NCBI GenBank assembly: GCA_026225945.1
Contig: JAMJFZ010000320.1
Span: forward strand, 14,697,501 to 14,761,500
Direction of reading: 5' to 3'
Source of the DNA: Cricetomys ansorgei
Taxonomy: Eukaryota; Chordata; Mammalia; Rodentia; Nesomyidae
Length of the DNA stretch: 64,000 nucleotides
Positions 1-10,692 of this stretch are shown here, in pieces. Position numbers and translations under genes: made by a program. Position 1 is the stretch's first letter. Every line of letters starts with the position of its first letter. The notes under the pieces were generated by a model that saw nothing but the letters and a program-made list of their open reading frames with translations, did not search any database and had not been told where the DNA came from.

Positions 1-239
1 CCTGTGGTACTTGTTCTGATGGTCCTGACCCCTCTGATGCTGAAATCCCTCCTCCCCCTCTTCTACTGGAGATCTGTATGATGTTTGGCTGCATCTGTTC
101 CCATCAGCTGCCAGCAAAAAGCCTCACTGATAGAGACGGGGCTAGGCACTGATCTGATCTCCTAGGGCTGGCTTGCTCTGCATGCGCCAGGGCAGGGGCT
201 CAAGTTGGTCTCTAACTCAGGAGCAGTCAGAAAATTTAT

Positions 240-617
240 TTTTTTAATGATTTTATTTATTTTTAAAATTTGTATGTGCATTGGTGTTTTGCTTGCATGT
301 ATGTCTGTGTCAGATTCCCTGGAACTGGAGTTAAAGACAGTTGTGAACTGCCATGTAGGTGCTGGAAATTGAACCTAGGTCCTCTGTGCTCTTAATCGCT
401 GAGCCATCTCTCCAGCACCCTATTTTTATTATTTTTAATTACATATGTGTGTGCATGTGAGTGCAAATGCTCTCAGATGCCAGAAGCATTGGATTCTCTG
501 GAGCTAGAGTTACTGACAGTTATGAGCTGTATTGACATAGGTGCTGGGAATTAAACCCAGGTCCTCTGGAATAGCAGCAAGTACTCTTTAACTGCTGAGC
601 CATCTCCCCAGCTCCTG
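240..617 (-). repeat. Two B2/B3-type SINEs in tandem
   Basis: Copies at about 240-417 and 430-617, both ending in the reverse complement of the tRNA-like head (GCTGAGCCATCTCTCCAGC and a variant) with the AT-rich tail on the left. Sequence before 240 shows nothing I recognise. Confidence 0.8.
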
Positions 618-769
618 AAATACTAATTTTTGAAGAAAATGTAGCTTCTGTAATAGTTAATCATTGTCTGGTTGATTGGATTTGGAATCAGCTAGGAGAG
701 ACACCCATATACCATGTCCTTATGTCTGTGAGGGAATTTCCAGAGCTATTTCTCTGTAGAAATAATAGC

Positions 770-1010
770 CTTTCCCTGTCCTTAGCATTCTCTGTTGTCT
801 GTCTCCTGTTCACAGAGATGAGTCAAGGCTGAGAGCTGCTTCTGCTGCTGTTCCTTCCCACAGTGATGGCCTTTCCCTTAAACTGTGAGCCAGAAAAAAA
901 AAAAACAAAAACTTCCCTTCCCAAAACTGCTTTTGCCAGGTGTGTTGTCACAGTAACAAGAAAGATAGTACAGAAAAATGGTGCTGAGAAGTGGACTGTT
1001 GCTGGGACTC
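770..1010 (+). mobile_element. MaLR-type LTR remnant (ORR1/MT-like)
   Basis: Carries the usual 3' part: AAACTGTGAGCCAGAAAAAA, then CTTTTGCCAGGTGTGTTGTCACAG and AACAAGAAAG. The AATAAA of the family is decayed to an A-run, so the 78-residue ORF across it is not a gene. Confidence 0.6.
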
Positions 1011-1291
1011 CTGACCATGTACTTTGTAGTCCTTTGGAAGTGGTTTGCAGTTGGAGATATTTGGGCCCTGCAGGCTACATAAACCCTAAAATGCTGTGAA
1101 TCAGAGTTTCATAAGCCATTCTGGTGCAAGTGTGGAAGACTAGATTGTCAACAGAAATGTGGAAAGTGAAGTTCTGGTTTTAGCTTACTTAGCTTACTGA
1201 GAAACTCAACACTGATTTTCGTGACACCAGTTTACATTCCCTTCATCGGTGATTATGTGTTTCTCTTTCCACAACCTCTGAGGTTTATTGT

Positions 1292-1292
<1 letters not shown>

Positions 1293-1326
<34 letters not shown>

Positions 1327-1475
1327 GGTCTCACTATGTAGCCCTGGCTGGCCAGGAACTCACTATGTAGACCAGGCTAGCCTCAAACTCGGAGAGATTG
1401 CCTGCCTCTGCCTCTGCCTCTGCCTCCCCCATGCTGGGATTAAAGACATGTGCATGTGCCACTACACCAGGCTCT
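1293..1475 (-). repeat. B1 SINE with long poly(T) and a CCTCTG expansion
   Basis: Reverse B1 (CTATGTAGACCAGGCTAGCC, GGGATTAAAGACATGTGC) preceded by about 29 T, the complement of its A-tail. CCTCTG is repeated several times near 1405-1425. Confidence 0.85.
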
Positions 1476-1939
1476 CCGTTTCTATTTCTTTTGAGAATTC
1501 TCTTCATCAGCTCACCCCGTATTTTTTTTAATTAGATTGTTTTCTTTAGTTTCTTTAGTTCTTTGTCTATTCTGGACTATATATAAATCCTCAGATACAT
1601 AGGTGATGAAGATTTTCTCCTATCTGTCAGCTGCCTCTTAACTCAGTCAACAGTTTCCTTTGCTGTATAAATGCATTTTAATTTCATGAGTCCCATTTGT
1701 GGCTTTATTTCCTAAATGACCAGAGCCCTTATCAGAAAGGCTTAATCTATACCTGAATCTTGAAGTGTTTTCCCTACTTTTTCCTCCAGCATTTCCAGAG
1801 TTTCAGCATTCTTGTTAAAGAGCTGTCTGTCTTCAGTGGGTGTTTTTGACATGTTAGAAATCATGTGGTACTTTGTGCTGGGACCTTAGGAAAGGTGCTT
1901 CCCATCAAAGGCTCCAGCTTGTGAGAATGTAAATTAATT

Positions 1940-2200
1940 TGAGATAGACTGAAAGAGTTCTCTGCTCAACACCCCCCCCCCCCAACCACAGAGCACATGC
2001 AGCTGTACTGAAAGGTGGCTGGACTATGCCCCCAGCTGGCAGCAGAGCTTGGCAGCACATCCACATAGTGTGGGCTTTGCAGGCCTTTCTTGCCATGTCT
2101 TCCCTGTCAGGGTGAACTATACCTTCAAAGAGTCAAAAATAAGCCCCTCTTTTTCTAAATGCTTTTGTCAGTCATAGCAGCGACTAACTGACACAGCTTA
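1940..2200 (+). mobile_element. MaLR-type LTR remnant
   Basis: The tail resembles the copy at 770-1010: AAAAATAAGCCCCTCTTTTTC, CTTTTGTCAGTCATAGCAGC, GACTAACTGACACAG. A C-run lies at 1972-1983. Confidence 0.5.
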
Positions 2201-2369
2201 TTCTTACATCAACATTATTAAGAACATGTTACTTAATATAGTTACTTAAAGGTTTGCTACATCTTGTAACAAAGTTTCAGTTTAGCTTTGTATAAAATCT
2301 GTTTTGTGTATCTGAAAGCATGTACAATGGTATGGGGTGCAAAATAGGTTCAAGTTACTGAGACAGGTA

Positions 2370-2592
2370 GAGCTAGGCATGGTGGCCCACACCTGTAATA
2401 CCAGCTCTTGTGGGCCACAGATCATGATCACACTGAAAAGAGGTAAGTGTGGGTATGGTTGCCACACCTGTAATCTTTTCACTTAGAGCAGGAAGCTCAC
2501 CACAGCTACCAACCAGCCTGAATGACAGTAAGTTCTGGTAAGCCTGAACTACAATGAGACCCATCTCAAAAAAAAAAGAAAAAAAAAAGTCA
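2370..2592 (+). repeat. Old B1-related SINE(s) with A-tail
   Basis: GGCATGGTGGCCCACACCTG begins a degraded B1-like unit, with a second CACACCTGTAAT inside and an A-rich tail at 2568-2590. It may be two old monomers. Confidence 0.55.
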
Positions 2593-2823
2593 GACGAGTA
2601 GGTTGGTATGGCCATAGAACCCCCTTCAAAACAAACAAGCAAAATTGCCATATCACAGAAAGATCAAGAAACTGTTGAGGCCTGACAGTGAGAGACAGTG
2701 GCTGCTTTGTCCAGAAGCACTTGATTTTTGAGAATCTGGGGAACTACATGAAATGACTTCCTATTTTCAACTACTGGTGTAAATGTAAATGTTATAAAGG
2801 GATGAAGTTAAGTTTTGCAATCA

Positions 2824-2959
2824 AGGGGCCTGCCATGGTGGCACACGCCTTTAATTCTAGCTCTTGGGAGGCAGGAGCAGGAGGATCTCTATGAGTTCAA
2901 GGCTAGCCTGGTCTACATAGTGAGTTTCAGGACATCTCAAAAAAAAAAAAAAAAAAAAG
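2824..2959 (+). repeat. B1 SINE with imperfect target duplication
   Basis: ATGGTGGCACACGCCTTTAA to an 18-A tail. Flanks TTTGCAATCAA and TTTGCAGTCAA look like a one-mismatch target-site duplication. Confidence 0.85.
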
Positions 2960-3049
2960 ATTTGCAGTCAAACTTAGTTGACTGCTTTAAGAATTTGGTA
3001 GCCTAAACCAATATTGCTATATCCTCTTGGAATTTTATTTAGCCCTTGG

Positions 3050-3212
3050 ATTTTAATTTTATTATTGTGTGTGCACATGCATGTGCTGCAGGCATATGCA
3101 AAAGGTCAAAGGATAACTTTCTGAAACTGGTTTTCTCTTACTGGGGGTTCCAGGAACTGAACTCAGGTCATCAGGCTGGAACTTATACATCTAAGCCATC
3201 TCACCAGTCCTC
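3050..3212 (-). repeat. B3-type SINE
   Basis: Reverse tRNA-derived SINE ending AGCCATCTCACCAGTCC, with GAACTCAGGTCATCAGGCT inside. Confidence 0.65.
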
Positions 3213-3587
3213 GCCTTAAAGTTAGATAATGTTTGTGATAAAGCCCTTCTCTGATAAAGAGCCTATCCAGTGGAAGCCAAGGTTAGAATGTGTATACAAA
3301 TAAATATACAGAGATTCACGTTGGCACCTGTAACAGTGGTACAACTAAAATCCCATAGAAAGTTAAAGGGAAACAGTTATTTTTGATTAGCAAGTCTTTA
3401 TGGGATGGCGATGATTTCTGGAAGTTAATTGGAAATGACTCCTGTGTCTGGTATACGCACGACAAATAGAACAGTAACAAAGCAAAGAGCCTAGGTTGGA
3501 ATCCAGAGAAGTTTGAATACAAGACTGATAAATTACATTTTTCTTGTAGCATTTATGAAACTGCTTTATGAGAAGTCACAACTAGCA

Positions 3588-3832
3588 CATTCATTCATTC
3601 ATTCATTTATTTATTTATTCATTCATTCATTCATTTGTATGGGTGTTTGCCTGAATGTATGTTTGTATGCCACATGCATGCCTGGTGCCCTCAGAGGTCA
3701 GAAGAGGGCATCAGAGCTCTTGGAACTGGAGTTAGAGGTTGTGCACTGTCATGTGGGCACTGGGAACCTAACCCAGGTCCTCTGGAAGAGCAGTCATTGC
3801 TCTTACTGGGTAAGCTATCTCTTCTGCCTCAT
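3588..3832 (-). repeat. ATTC microsatellite joined to a B2/B3 SINE
   Basis: ATTC/ATTT tetramer repeats at 3588-3637 run straight into a reverse B2/B3 body (GAAGAGGGCATCAG, CAGGTCCTCTGGAAGAGCAG). The microsatellite probably grew from the SINE tail. Confidence 0.75.
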
Positions 3833-4749
3833 GACTAGCACTTTTGAAGAAATGAACTTGATAGAAAATTTCAGGCTATATTATTCTTACAAGACTTGTT
3901 TATAAAATTTTGTTCCTGAGTATATTTGTTAGGTATGAACCCTTCTCACTGGGGCATAAAATAAGCAAGTTAATGAAGTGAACAAATTTAAAATTCATTG
4001 TCTCTAAATACTGGAAAATAACCAAAAGCTTTTATAACATTTGTAAGTATATCTGTCTTTAAAGATGCGTATATAGCTTTAAAAATCCTTTTAATAGCCA
4101 CTTACGTTGTGTGTGGAATATTTTTTAAATGTATAGGATGATAGTACAGGTCATTTAAATTCCTACAAGTATATTTCATTAAGAGCATCATAAGTATTTT
4201 ATGTATATATATACTGTATAAGAATTTACACAATATTTTATCAGGATCTGGAAGGGATTTCAGTGTTTTTGTTCTGTCATAGCTCTTTTAAATGAATTTG
4301 CCAAAACCATATATTTGATGCTTTGGAGCCAAACAGTTAATGCCTCCTCTCAGAGCAGTTGATTAGCAAAAGAAAAGAAGTGGTTTGAACCCTGGACAGG
4401 AAAATAAGAAGTGTCAAGAAAATACTCCCATCTTTTCTCTTCAGGCTAGATCTCTGTGTGACAGGGCCTCTTTGGGCTCTTGACCTAGCTCTCTCACAGC
4501 TGTGGCTCCAGGTGGAGAGCAGACTGAATCTTTGGGAACAGCTACCTCTTCGGCCCCTCTCCTGCCCACCTTTCCCTTGGGTGCCCACCACTTACTGCCT
4601 TCTTTCAGTAGTTGGCAGCATAAATAGGTCCCCTGCTCTAAAATTTTCATGACCTGTGATTCCACCCTCTATTCCATACATCTTTAGATTTTAAAAAGAT
4701 GTGATCTCTTTTACAATGTAAATACCCATGGGAGAGGTTAGACCTTGGA

Positions 4750-4882
4750 ATAGTTTTTGTTTTGTCATTGTAGTCCTGGCTGTCTTAGAACTCACTATGT
4801 AGACCAGACTGGCTTTGAATTCAGAGATCTATCTGCCTGTCTCTGCTAGAATTAAAGGCATGTGCCACCACACCCAGCTTCA
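4750..4882 (-). repeat. B1 SINE
   Basis: Reverse B1: CTCACTATGTAGACCAGACT through AATTAAAGGCATGTGCCACC. The stretch 3840-4750 before it shows no recognisable repeat or gene. Confidence 0.8.
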
Positions 4883-5604
4883 TCATAGCACCTTGACCAT
4901 CCATTAAAGCCTGATTTGGCTGAGAAGGAACCTCTAAAAGAAGTAATCAACTTGAAGGAAATTATAGCATTTTATTATTAATATTTTCTGTTTGGATCCA
5001 GGGCTTTGAATCTGATAGGCAATCACTCTACTACTGAGCTATAATCCTAGCCAATTCTAATTCTTCTAATTCTTTTATTTTTTTAAATTACTGTTAGCAG
5101 TTAAGATGGACTGAAGGCTATGTTATTAATTGCCAGGAAGTGTCCTGTGTTTTACAGATATGTCTATAAATTCCTACCAGGATTATTTTATAATAAGATA
5201 ACTCAGCTATGTAGATTTGTCAAGCAGTAGGTGGCAGTCACTCAAGGGAAGAGTGGGGAGGAAGGAAAGCAGGGGCCAAAGAGGTAGCTAGCTGCCTCTA
5301 GAGCTGCTATCCTGTCTGGAGCCACAGCTGACAGCTAGATCAAGAGCCCCAAATGATTTGTTTGGTCATGTAGTAAGTTTGGACTCTAAAGAATGCTTTC
5401 AGAAACCATTTCCTGTGATACCTCTCTCATACTTTAATATGTCAGAGAAGTGACATCTGACCAAGGTATCTTGATGTCATAGACATCATCTAAATAATTT
5501 AAAAAGTAACAGTTGCAATGAAACCAGCAAATCTACTTGTAACCAGAGGAGTCTATTACAGAATAGCAAAGATGCAAGTAAAGAAGTTAGTGTAAAACTC
5601 GGTC

Positions 5605-5768
5605 TTTTTTGGGATAAGGTATCACAGTATGTAGTCCTCCCTGGACTAGAACCCTATGTGGACTAGTTCTATGTAGACTAACTCTATGTGGGCCTTAAGC
5701 CCACAGAGATCCTCCTGTCTCTGCCTCCCAAGTACGGGGATTAAAGGTGTGGGCCACTACATCCAGCC
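5605..5768 (-). repeat. B1 SINE with internal duplication
   Basis: Reverse B1 in which the CTATGTGGACTAG segment occurs three times in variant form, then CTCTGCCTCCCAAGTACGGG and the usual head. Confidence 0.7.
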
Positions 5769-6017
5769 TAGAACTCTGTTTATGTTTATAATCTTTCTGA
5801 GTTGTGTTCATCTACAGTGTCTACAGTTACTATGCTTGTTTTCCAAGAATTTGAAAATGTGAATTGATAAAAAAGGTATAATGATTTATAGTACTATTAT
5901 CTAACCATAGCCCCAGGATAAATACATTGCCGGCTTTTTTTTTTTTTCCTATTGAGTCTTCTTTTCTGAGTGTTGTATAAGGTACTAACTCAGCCTAACC
6001 CTTTAAACATTTTTTAA

Positions 6018-6360
6018 AATGGGCCTAAGGATATAGTTCAGTTGTTAGGATGTTTGCCTATTACAAAGTCCTGAGTTCAACATCATAAACCTTGTATAGT
6101 GGCACATACACTATAATCACAGCACTCAGAAGGTGGAGGCAGGAAGATCTCAGATATATAGTAAAATTGAGCTCAGCCTGGGATACATGAAGCCCTGCCT
6201 CAAACAAATTTGGTTTTTTTTTTTTCCCCATCCATAATGAGCTAGTTGTCATGGCACAAACCTGTAATCGCAGCACTTAGAAGGCTACTGAGTCAGAAGA
6301 ATTAAGAGTTCAGGGTCAACCTGAGCTTAATATAGTTAGTTCCTGTCTTAAAAAATCAAA
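6018..6360 (+). repeat. B4 (ID-B1 fusion) SINE followed by an old B1
   Basis: B4 at about 6018-6213: an ID-like head (GGATATAGTTCAGTTGTTAG, CAAAGTCCTGAGTTCAA) fused to a B1 body. A separate old B1-like unit follows at about 6240-6360. Confidence 0.65.
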
Positions 6361-6495
6361 AGAAAATTCTAAAAGTGAAATATTTTTTCCAGATATAAGT
6401 AGCACTCTCCTTCAGTTCTTTTAAGGATTTAAATTAATAGTTATTGTCTGATTTTTTTTCCCCAGAGACTTAATTTGTAGCTATGTTTTCTCACA

Positions 6496-6895
6496 TTTTA
6501 AAATTACATTTATTTTGTGTATAGGCATGTGTGTGCCATGGCTTACATGTAGCTATCAGAGGCCAGTGTATGGGAGTAAGCTCTATCCTTCCACCATGTG
6601 GGTCCCTGGGATGTAACTCAAGTCTTCTTCAGACTTGGTGGCAAGCATCTTTACCCACTGAGCCATCATGCCAATCCTTCACTGTATTAAATTTTAAAAA
6701 ATTTATTACTTATGTGTATGAGTGTTTTGCCTACACATATAAATGTGTACCATGTGCATGCCTGTTGCCCTTGGAGGCCAGAAGAGGGCATTGGATCCCA
6801 AGATTAGAGATACAGGTGACCATGAGATACCATGTAGGTAAGGGAATTGACCCTGGGTCTTCTGAAAGAGCAGTCAGTGCTCTTTAACTTCTCCA
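6496..6895 (-). repeat. Two reverse B2/B3 SINEs
   Basis: Copies at about 6496-6678 (ending CCACTGAGCCATCATGCC) and 6690-6895 (CAGAAGAGGGCATTGGATCC, GGTCTTCTGAAAGAGCAGTC). The second runs into a TG/TA microsatellite. Confidence 0.7.
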
Positions 6896-6989
6896 TATGT
6901 GTGTGTGTATGTGTACATATACATATATGTATATATATGTACACATATGTGTATGTATATACATACACATATATGTACATATATATAAT
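6894..6989. repeat. TG/TA microsatellite with a 28-bp perfect palindrome
   Basis: Alternating purine-pyrimidine tract; positions 6945-6972 are identical to their own reverse complement. Confidence 0.85.
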
Positions 6990-7339
6990 TTGTGCTTCTG
7001 TATGTGTCAAGTAGCAAGCCTTTCTCTGCATCTTTTTATTCAATCCATTTTTGAATAACAGCTGGTACAAGACCTTAGAGTCTTCCCCTAACCTCCAATT
7101 GGAATCATACAGTGTTTAGTGAGCACTAATTCTACCTCTGCTTCCTTCTTCAAAGCTGCTCCACTGCCTTAGTTTCCTTACAATCTCCTAAACCTGTTGC
7201 CATCAGATTGCTCTGTAACCTATAGAACTGATCATGTCCTTCTCCTCCACAGAATTCTTCGCTGACTTTATATTGCCCATAGACAATTTGGGGAATGATG
7301 CAGGCCGAGAATCCTCCAAGACCCAGGTATCAGTGATGG

Positions 7340-7366
7340 TTGTGTGTGTGTGTGTGTGTGTGTGTT
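7340..7366. repeat. TG microsatellite
   Basis: About 13 uninterrupted TG units. Confidence 0.9.
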
Positions 7367-7492
7367 CATACATCCCTTTGATTTGCTGATTCAACATGAA
7401 AAGAGTAGGCCAGAGTAAAGATATGAAGTGTCAGGTCTAAGCTCTGGTGTCTGGATTAGAAGCAAAATACTACTGTGAGAAGTAAACGTTCA

Positions 7493-7692
7493 CTTTTTTT
7501 AAAGATTTTATTTTATGTGCTCAGGTGTTTGGCCTGTACATCTGTGCACCACTTGTGTGCAGTTCCCATGGAGACTAGAAGCAAATGTTGGATACTCTGG
7601 AACTCGAGTTACAGGTTGTGAGCTGCCATGTGAGTGCTAGGAACTGAACCCAGGTCCACCAGAAAAGCATCCAGTGCTCTTAACAGCTGCCC
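7493..7692 (-). repeat. B2/B3 SINE
   Basis: Reverse copy: GGAACTCGAGTTACAGGTTG, GAGCTGCCATGTGAGTGCTA, GTGCTCTTAACAGCTG. The far head is truncated. Confidence 0.75.
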
Positions 7693-7856
7693 TGTCCAAG
7701 TATCCCCCATTTGCGAAGTAAACGTTCAGTGGCATGGGGAAACCGTTTGGGAGCCTCCCTGTAATGATCTGGCTGAATGTGACCGTGGTTTGGATCCAGT
7801 TGGTGGCAGGTGAAGCCACCTCTCTGATCTGGAGACTGAATTCAAGAGTGACTAGA

Positions 7857-8055
7857 AGGGCTGGAGAGAAGGCTCAGTGGTTAAGAGCACTGGTTTGCAG
7901 AGAATCCAGGTTCAGTTTCTGGCATCCACGTGGCAGCTTACAACTCTAGTTCCAGGGACTCCAACACCCTCCTCTGACCTCCCAGGGCACCAGGCATGCA
8001 CATGGTACACTTCCATATGTCCAGGCAAGGAACCCATACATATAGAATAAAAATA
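7857..8055 (+). repeat. B2 SINE
   Basis: Forward copy from GGGCTGGAGAGAAGGCTCAG to a terminal AGAATAAAAAT. Confidence 0.85.
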
Positions 8056-8229
8056 GTGACTTCTAGTTGTTTCCATCCATACCTAAGATGATAGAGGATA
8101 ATGGTGTATATTAATTCTCAATGTCTTTCTAGCAACTATATATTTTGAATCCTGTGTTTCCTATAGGTTTCATCAGATTTTAGACCTGAGGAAAATTTGA
8201 AGAAAGAAAATTAAATTGATTTATTTTAT

Positions 8230-8386
8230 TTTTTTGTTTTTCTGAGACAGGGTTTCTTTGTGTACCCTTGGCTGTCCTAAAATTTGCTCTGTAGACCAGG
8301 CTGTCCTTAGACTCAGTGATCCACCTACCTCTGCCTCCCAAGTGTGGGTGCTGTGATTAAAGGCATCCACCACCTCTGCCCAGCTG
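8230..8386 (-). repeat. B1 SINE with probable target duplication
   Basis: Reverse B1 with a T-rich left end; AATTAAATT occurs on both flanks. Confidence 0.85.
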
Positions 8387-8694
8387 AGAATTAAATTTAA
8401 AATGAGCGTTTGTGGTGTGTGGGTTGGGACTGATGCCAGATTCTTCACAAAGAAAGGTTGGAAGACACCAGGAATCAAGTTTACTTTTGTAGTTTTCCTA
8501 GGTCCCTGGAGGTGACACCTGCAAGCACCATCACAATGCAGTGGTAGATACTTAAAGCATAGTGTGCCTTGGTGGTCTTGGCGTTCTGTAACTAGGTACT
8601 CACCTACGTCTTGAAGTTTGTGTTTGACTTTTGTTTAAGTCAATGAAAAAATGCTTTGTGGACAACTGTTTTTAAGACAGATTTTCTGTTTTGT

Positions 8695-8775
8695 TTTCTC
8701 TGTTATGTGGAGATCAAACCTAGGGACTTCTGTATGCTAGGGAAGTGCTCTCCTGCCAAGCTGCGCCCTAGTCCT
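8695..8775 (-). repeat. ID-like fragment
   Basis: Reverse ID-type sequence: AAACCTAGGGACTTCTGTAT then GGAAGTGCTCTCCTGCCAAG. Confidence 0.5.
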
Positions 8776-8859
8776 CTGTGGTTACAGACTTCTGAATCCT
8801 ACCGGTGTTACTCCATTTTGTTTAAACCCCTTTCTGCTAGCCTCTATGGTTTATCTTTT

Positions 8860-9212
8860 TATTAAAAAGAATGTACTTTTGGAAACTGCTGTCAGTGTGT
8901 CATCTAACATACTGTTCCAGTTGAGTGAAAAGTGGTCACTAATTTTTCTCCACTAAATGGTAACAGAAAATCAAAAACAAAGTTTTTAAAGTGGACCAGG
9001 GAAGAAAAATAAAGTGAAATGTGTGCAAGACTGAAGTGAGGGAGGTGGGATCAAAGGAAGGGGGGGGAGGGAGACCAGCCTCTGGTTTTGTGGCAGGCAG
9101 CACAGAAGTGAGTCAGAAGGAGCAGATATATAATGTTATTCTCGGGAAAATGTAAAAAGGAATCTTTGCTCAGATCTTAGGAAAATTTGATCTTGCTCTG
9201 CTTAGTTTTCAG
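8860..9212. other. Non-repetitive DNA upstream of the first USP44 coding exon
   Basis: No SINE recognised; a purine-rich stretch with a G-run lies near 9050-9070. It is presumably the end of a USP44 5' intron, since a plausible acceptor closes it at 9211-9212. Confidence 0.5.
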
Positions 9213-10692
9213 AATGTTATGAAGAGAGGCTTGTTTGGATTATGCGCTTCTCAGACAGACTAAATAAATACTAGCAATGGATAAGTGCAGACACATTGAG
9301 CAGTTGCAGCTTGCTCAAGATCATTCCATCTTCGACCCTCAGAAATGGTACTGTGTGGACTGCAATACCACAGAGTCAATCTGGGCTTGTCTCAGCTGTC
9401 CCCACATCGCCTGTGGGCGGTACATCGAAGAGCACGCACTGAAGCACTTTAAAGGAAGCAGCCATCCCGTTGCATTCGAGGTGAATGACATGTACGTGTT
9501 TTGTTACCTTTGTAATGATTATGTTCTAAACGATAATGAAGCTGGAGACCTGAAGTCACTACGAAGTACATTAAGTGCAATCAAAAGTAAAAACTCCCCT
9601 TGTGCGGTTCAGAGTGGCAGGGCTTTACAATCTGTGGATGCACGTGACGATTCTTTCTTCTTACACGACGATGCCCAATCTCTGCCTGGAAATGAAGATC
9701 AAATGTGCACTGCCCTTTGCCACAGGAGAAGGATGCTCATGGGTAAAATCTTTCGAACTTGGTTTGAACAGTCACCCATTGGAAGAAAAAGGCAAGAACA
9801 AACCCAAGAGAAAACGGTAGCAAAAAGAGAGGTGAAGAAAAGACAGCAAGAGTTAGAGCATCGGGTGAAAGCGGAGCTGGAGAGCACGCCTCCTAGGAAG
9901 AGCCTACGCTTACAAGGCCTCGCAGAGGCCGCCACAGTAGAGATAGTTCCAGTGCAGGCGCCACCGCCAGCTCCAGCGTCACCAGCGAAGGATAAAGCAG
10001 TGTCACCTACCTCGGAAGACATAAAACTAAAAAAAGTAAGTGACTCCTTAATCAAACGAAGACCTGTAGTAACCCCAGGTGTAACGGGGCTGAGGAATCT
10101 AGGAAATACTTGCTATATGAATTCTGTTCTTCAAGTATTGAGTCATTTGCTTATTTTTCGACAATGTTTTTTAAAGCTTGATCTGAACCAATGGCTGGCT
10201 GTGGCTGCTAGCGATAAGACACGGTCCTATAAGCATGCATCTGTCACAGATGCGGTAGCACCTCAGAATGAAGGCCAAGAGAAAGATAAAGGCTTCCTGT
10301 GCTCCAGACATCCAAGTTTATCATCAGGCCTGAGCGGTGGTGCCTCAAAAGGTCGAAACATGGAGCTTATTCAGCCCAGGGAGCCGAGTTCACCTTACAG
10401 TTCTCTTTGCCATGAATTGCACACTTTGTTCCAAGTCATGTGGTCTGGAGAGTGGGCCTTGGTATCACCATTTGCTATGCTTCACTCGGTGTGGAAACTG
10501 ATCCCTGCTTTCCGTGGTTACGCCCAGCAAGATGCTCAGGAATTTCTTTGTGAACTTCTGGACAAAATACAACGTGAACTAGAGACAACCGGAACCAAGT
10601 TACCAGCTCTCATCCCCACTTCCCAAAGGAAACTTATCGAGCAAGTTCTGAATGTTGTAAACAACATTTTTCATGGACAACTTCTTAGCCAG
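9213..10692 (+). CDS. Usp44: USP44 first coding exon (CDS 9277-10692)
   Basis: Codes for residues 1-472: the whole ZnF-UBP domain, the linker, and the USP Cys box with catalytic C279 (codon at 10111). The ATG at 9277 is chosen because it has G at -3 and G at +4 and because the homology begins there. The codons before it read ATA CTA GCA, matching human Met-Leu-Ala except that the first ATG is ATA. The exon's 5' edge is inferred from a good acceptor (pyrimidine-rich tract then AG at 9211-9212); a weaker alternative ends at 9254. The 3' donor is CAG followed by GTATGG, phase 0. Reading on into the intron meets a stop at 10723. Confidence 0.93.
9214..9263 (+). promoter_or_regulatory. Short upstream ORFs before the USP44 start
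   Basis: If the exon begins at 9213, the leader carries a two-codon ORF (9214-9222) and an overlapping 14-residue ORF (9219-9263) that stops 13 bases before the USP44 ATG. They would lower or condition translation. The exon edge is an inference. Confidence 0.35.

Noticed and set aside
1..9212. USP44 promoter within the upstream region
   Set aside because: No CpG island or convincing first exon is visible; the stretch is mostly SINE and LTR DNA, so the promoter probably lies outside the window.
9575..10055. Open frames overlapping USP44 coding exon 1 in other frames and on the other strand
   Set aside because: Shadows of the real exon; only the USP44 frame shows conserved domains.
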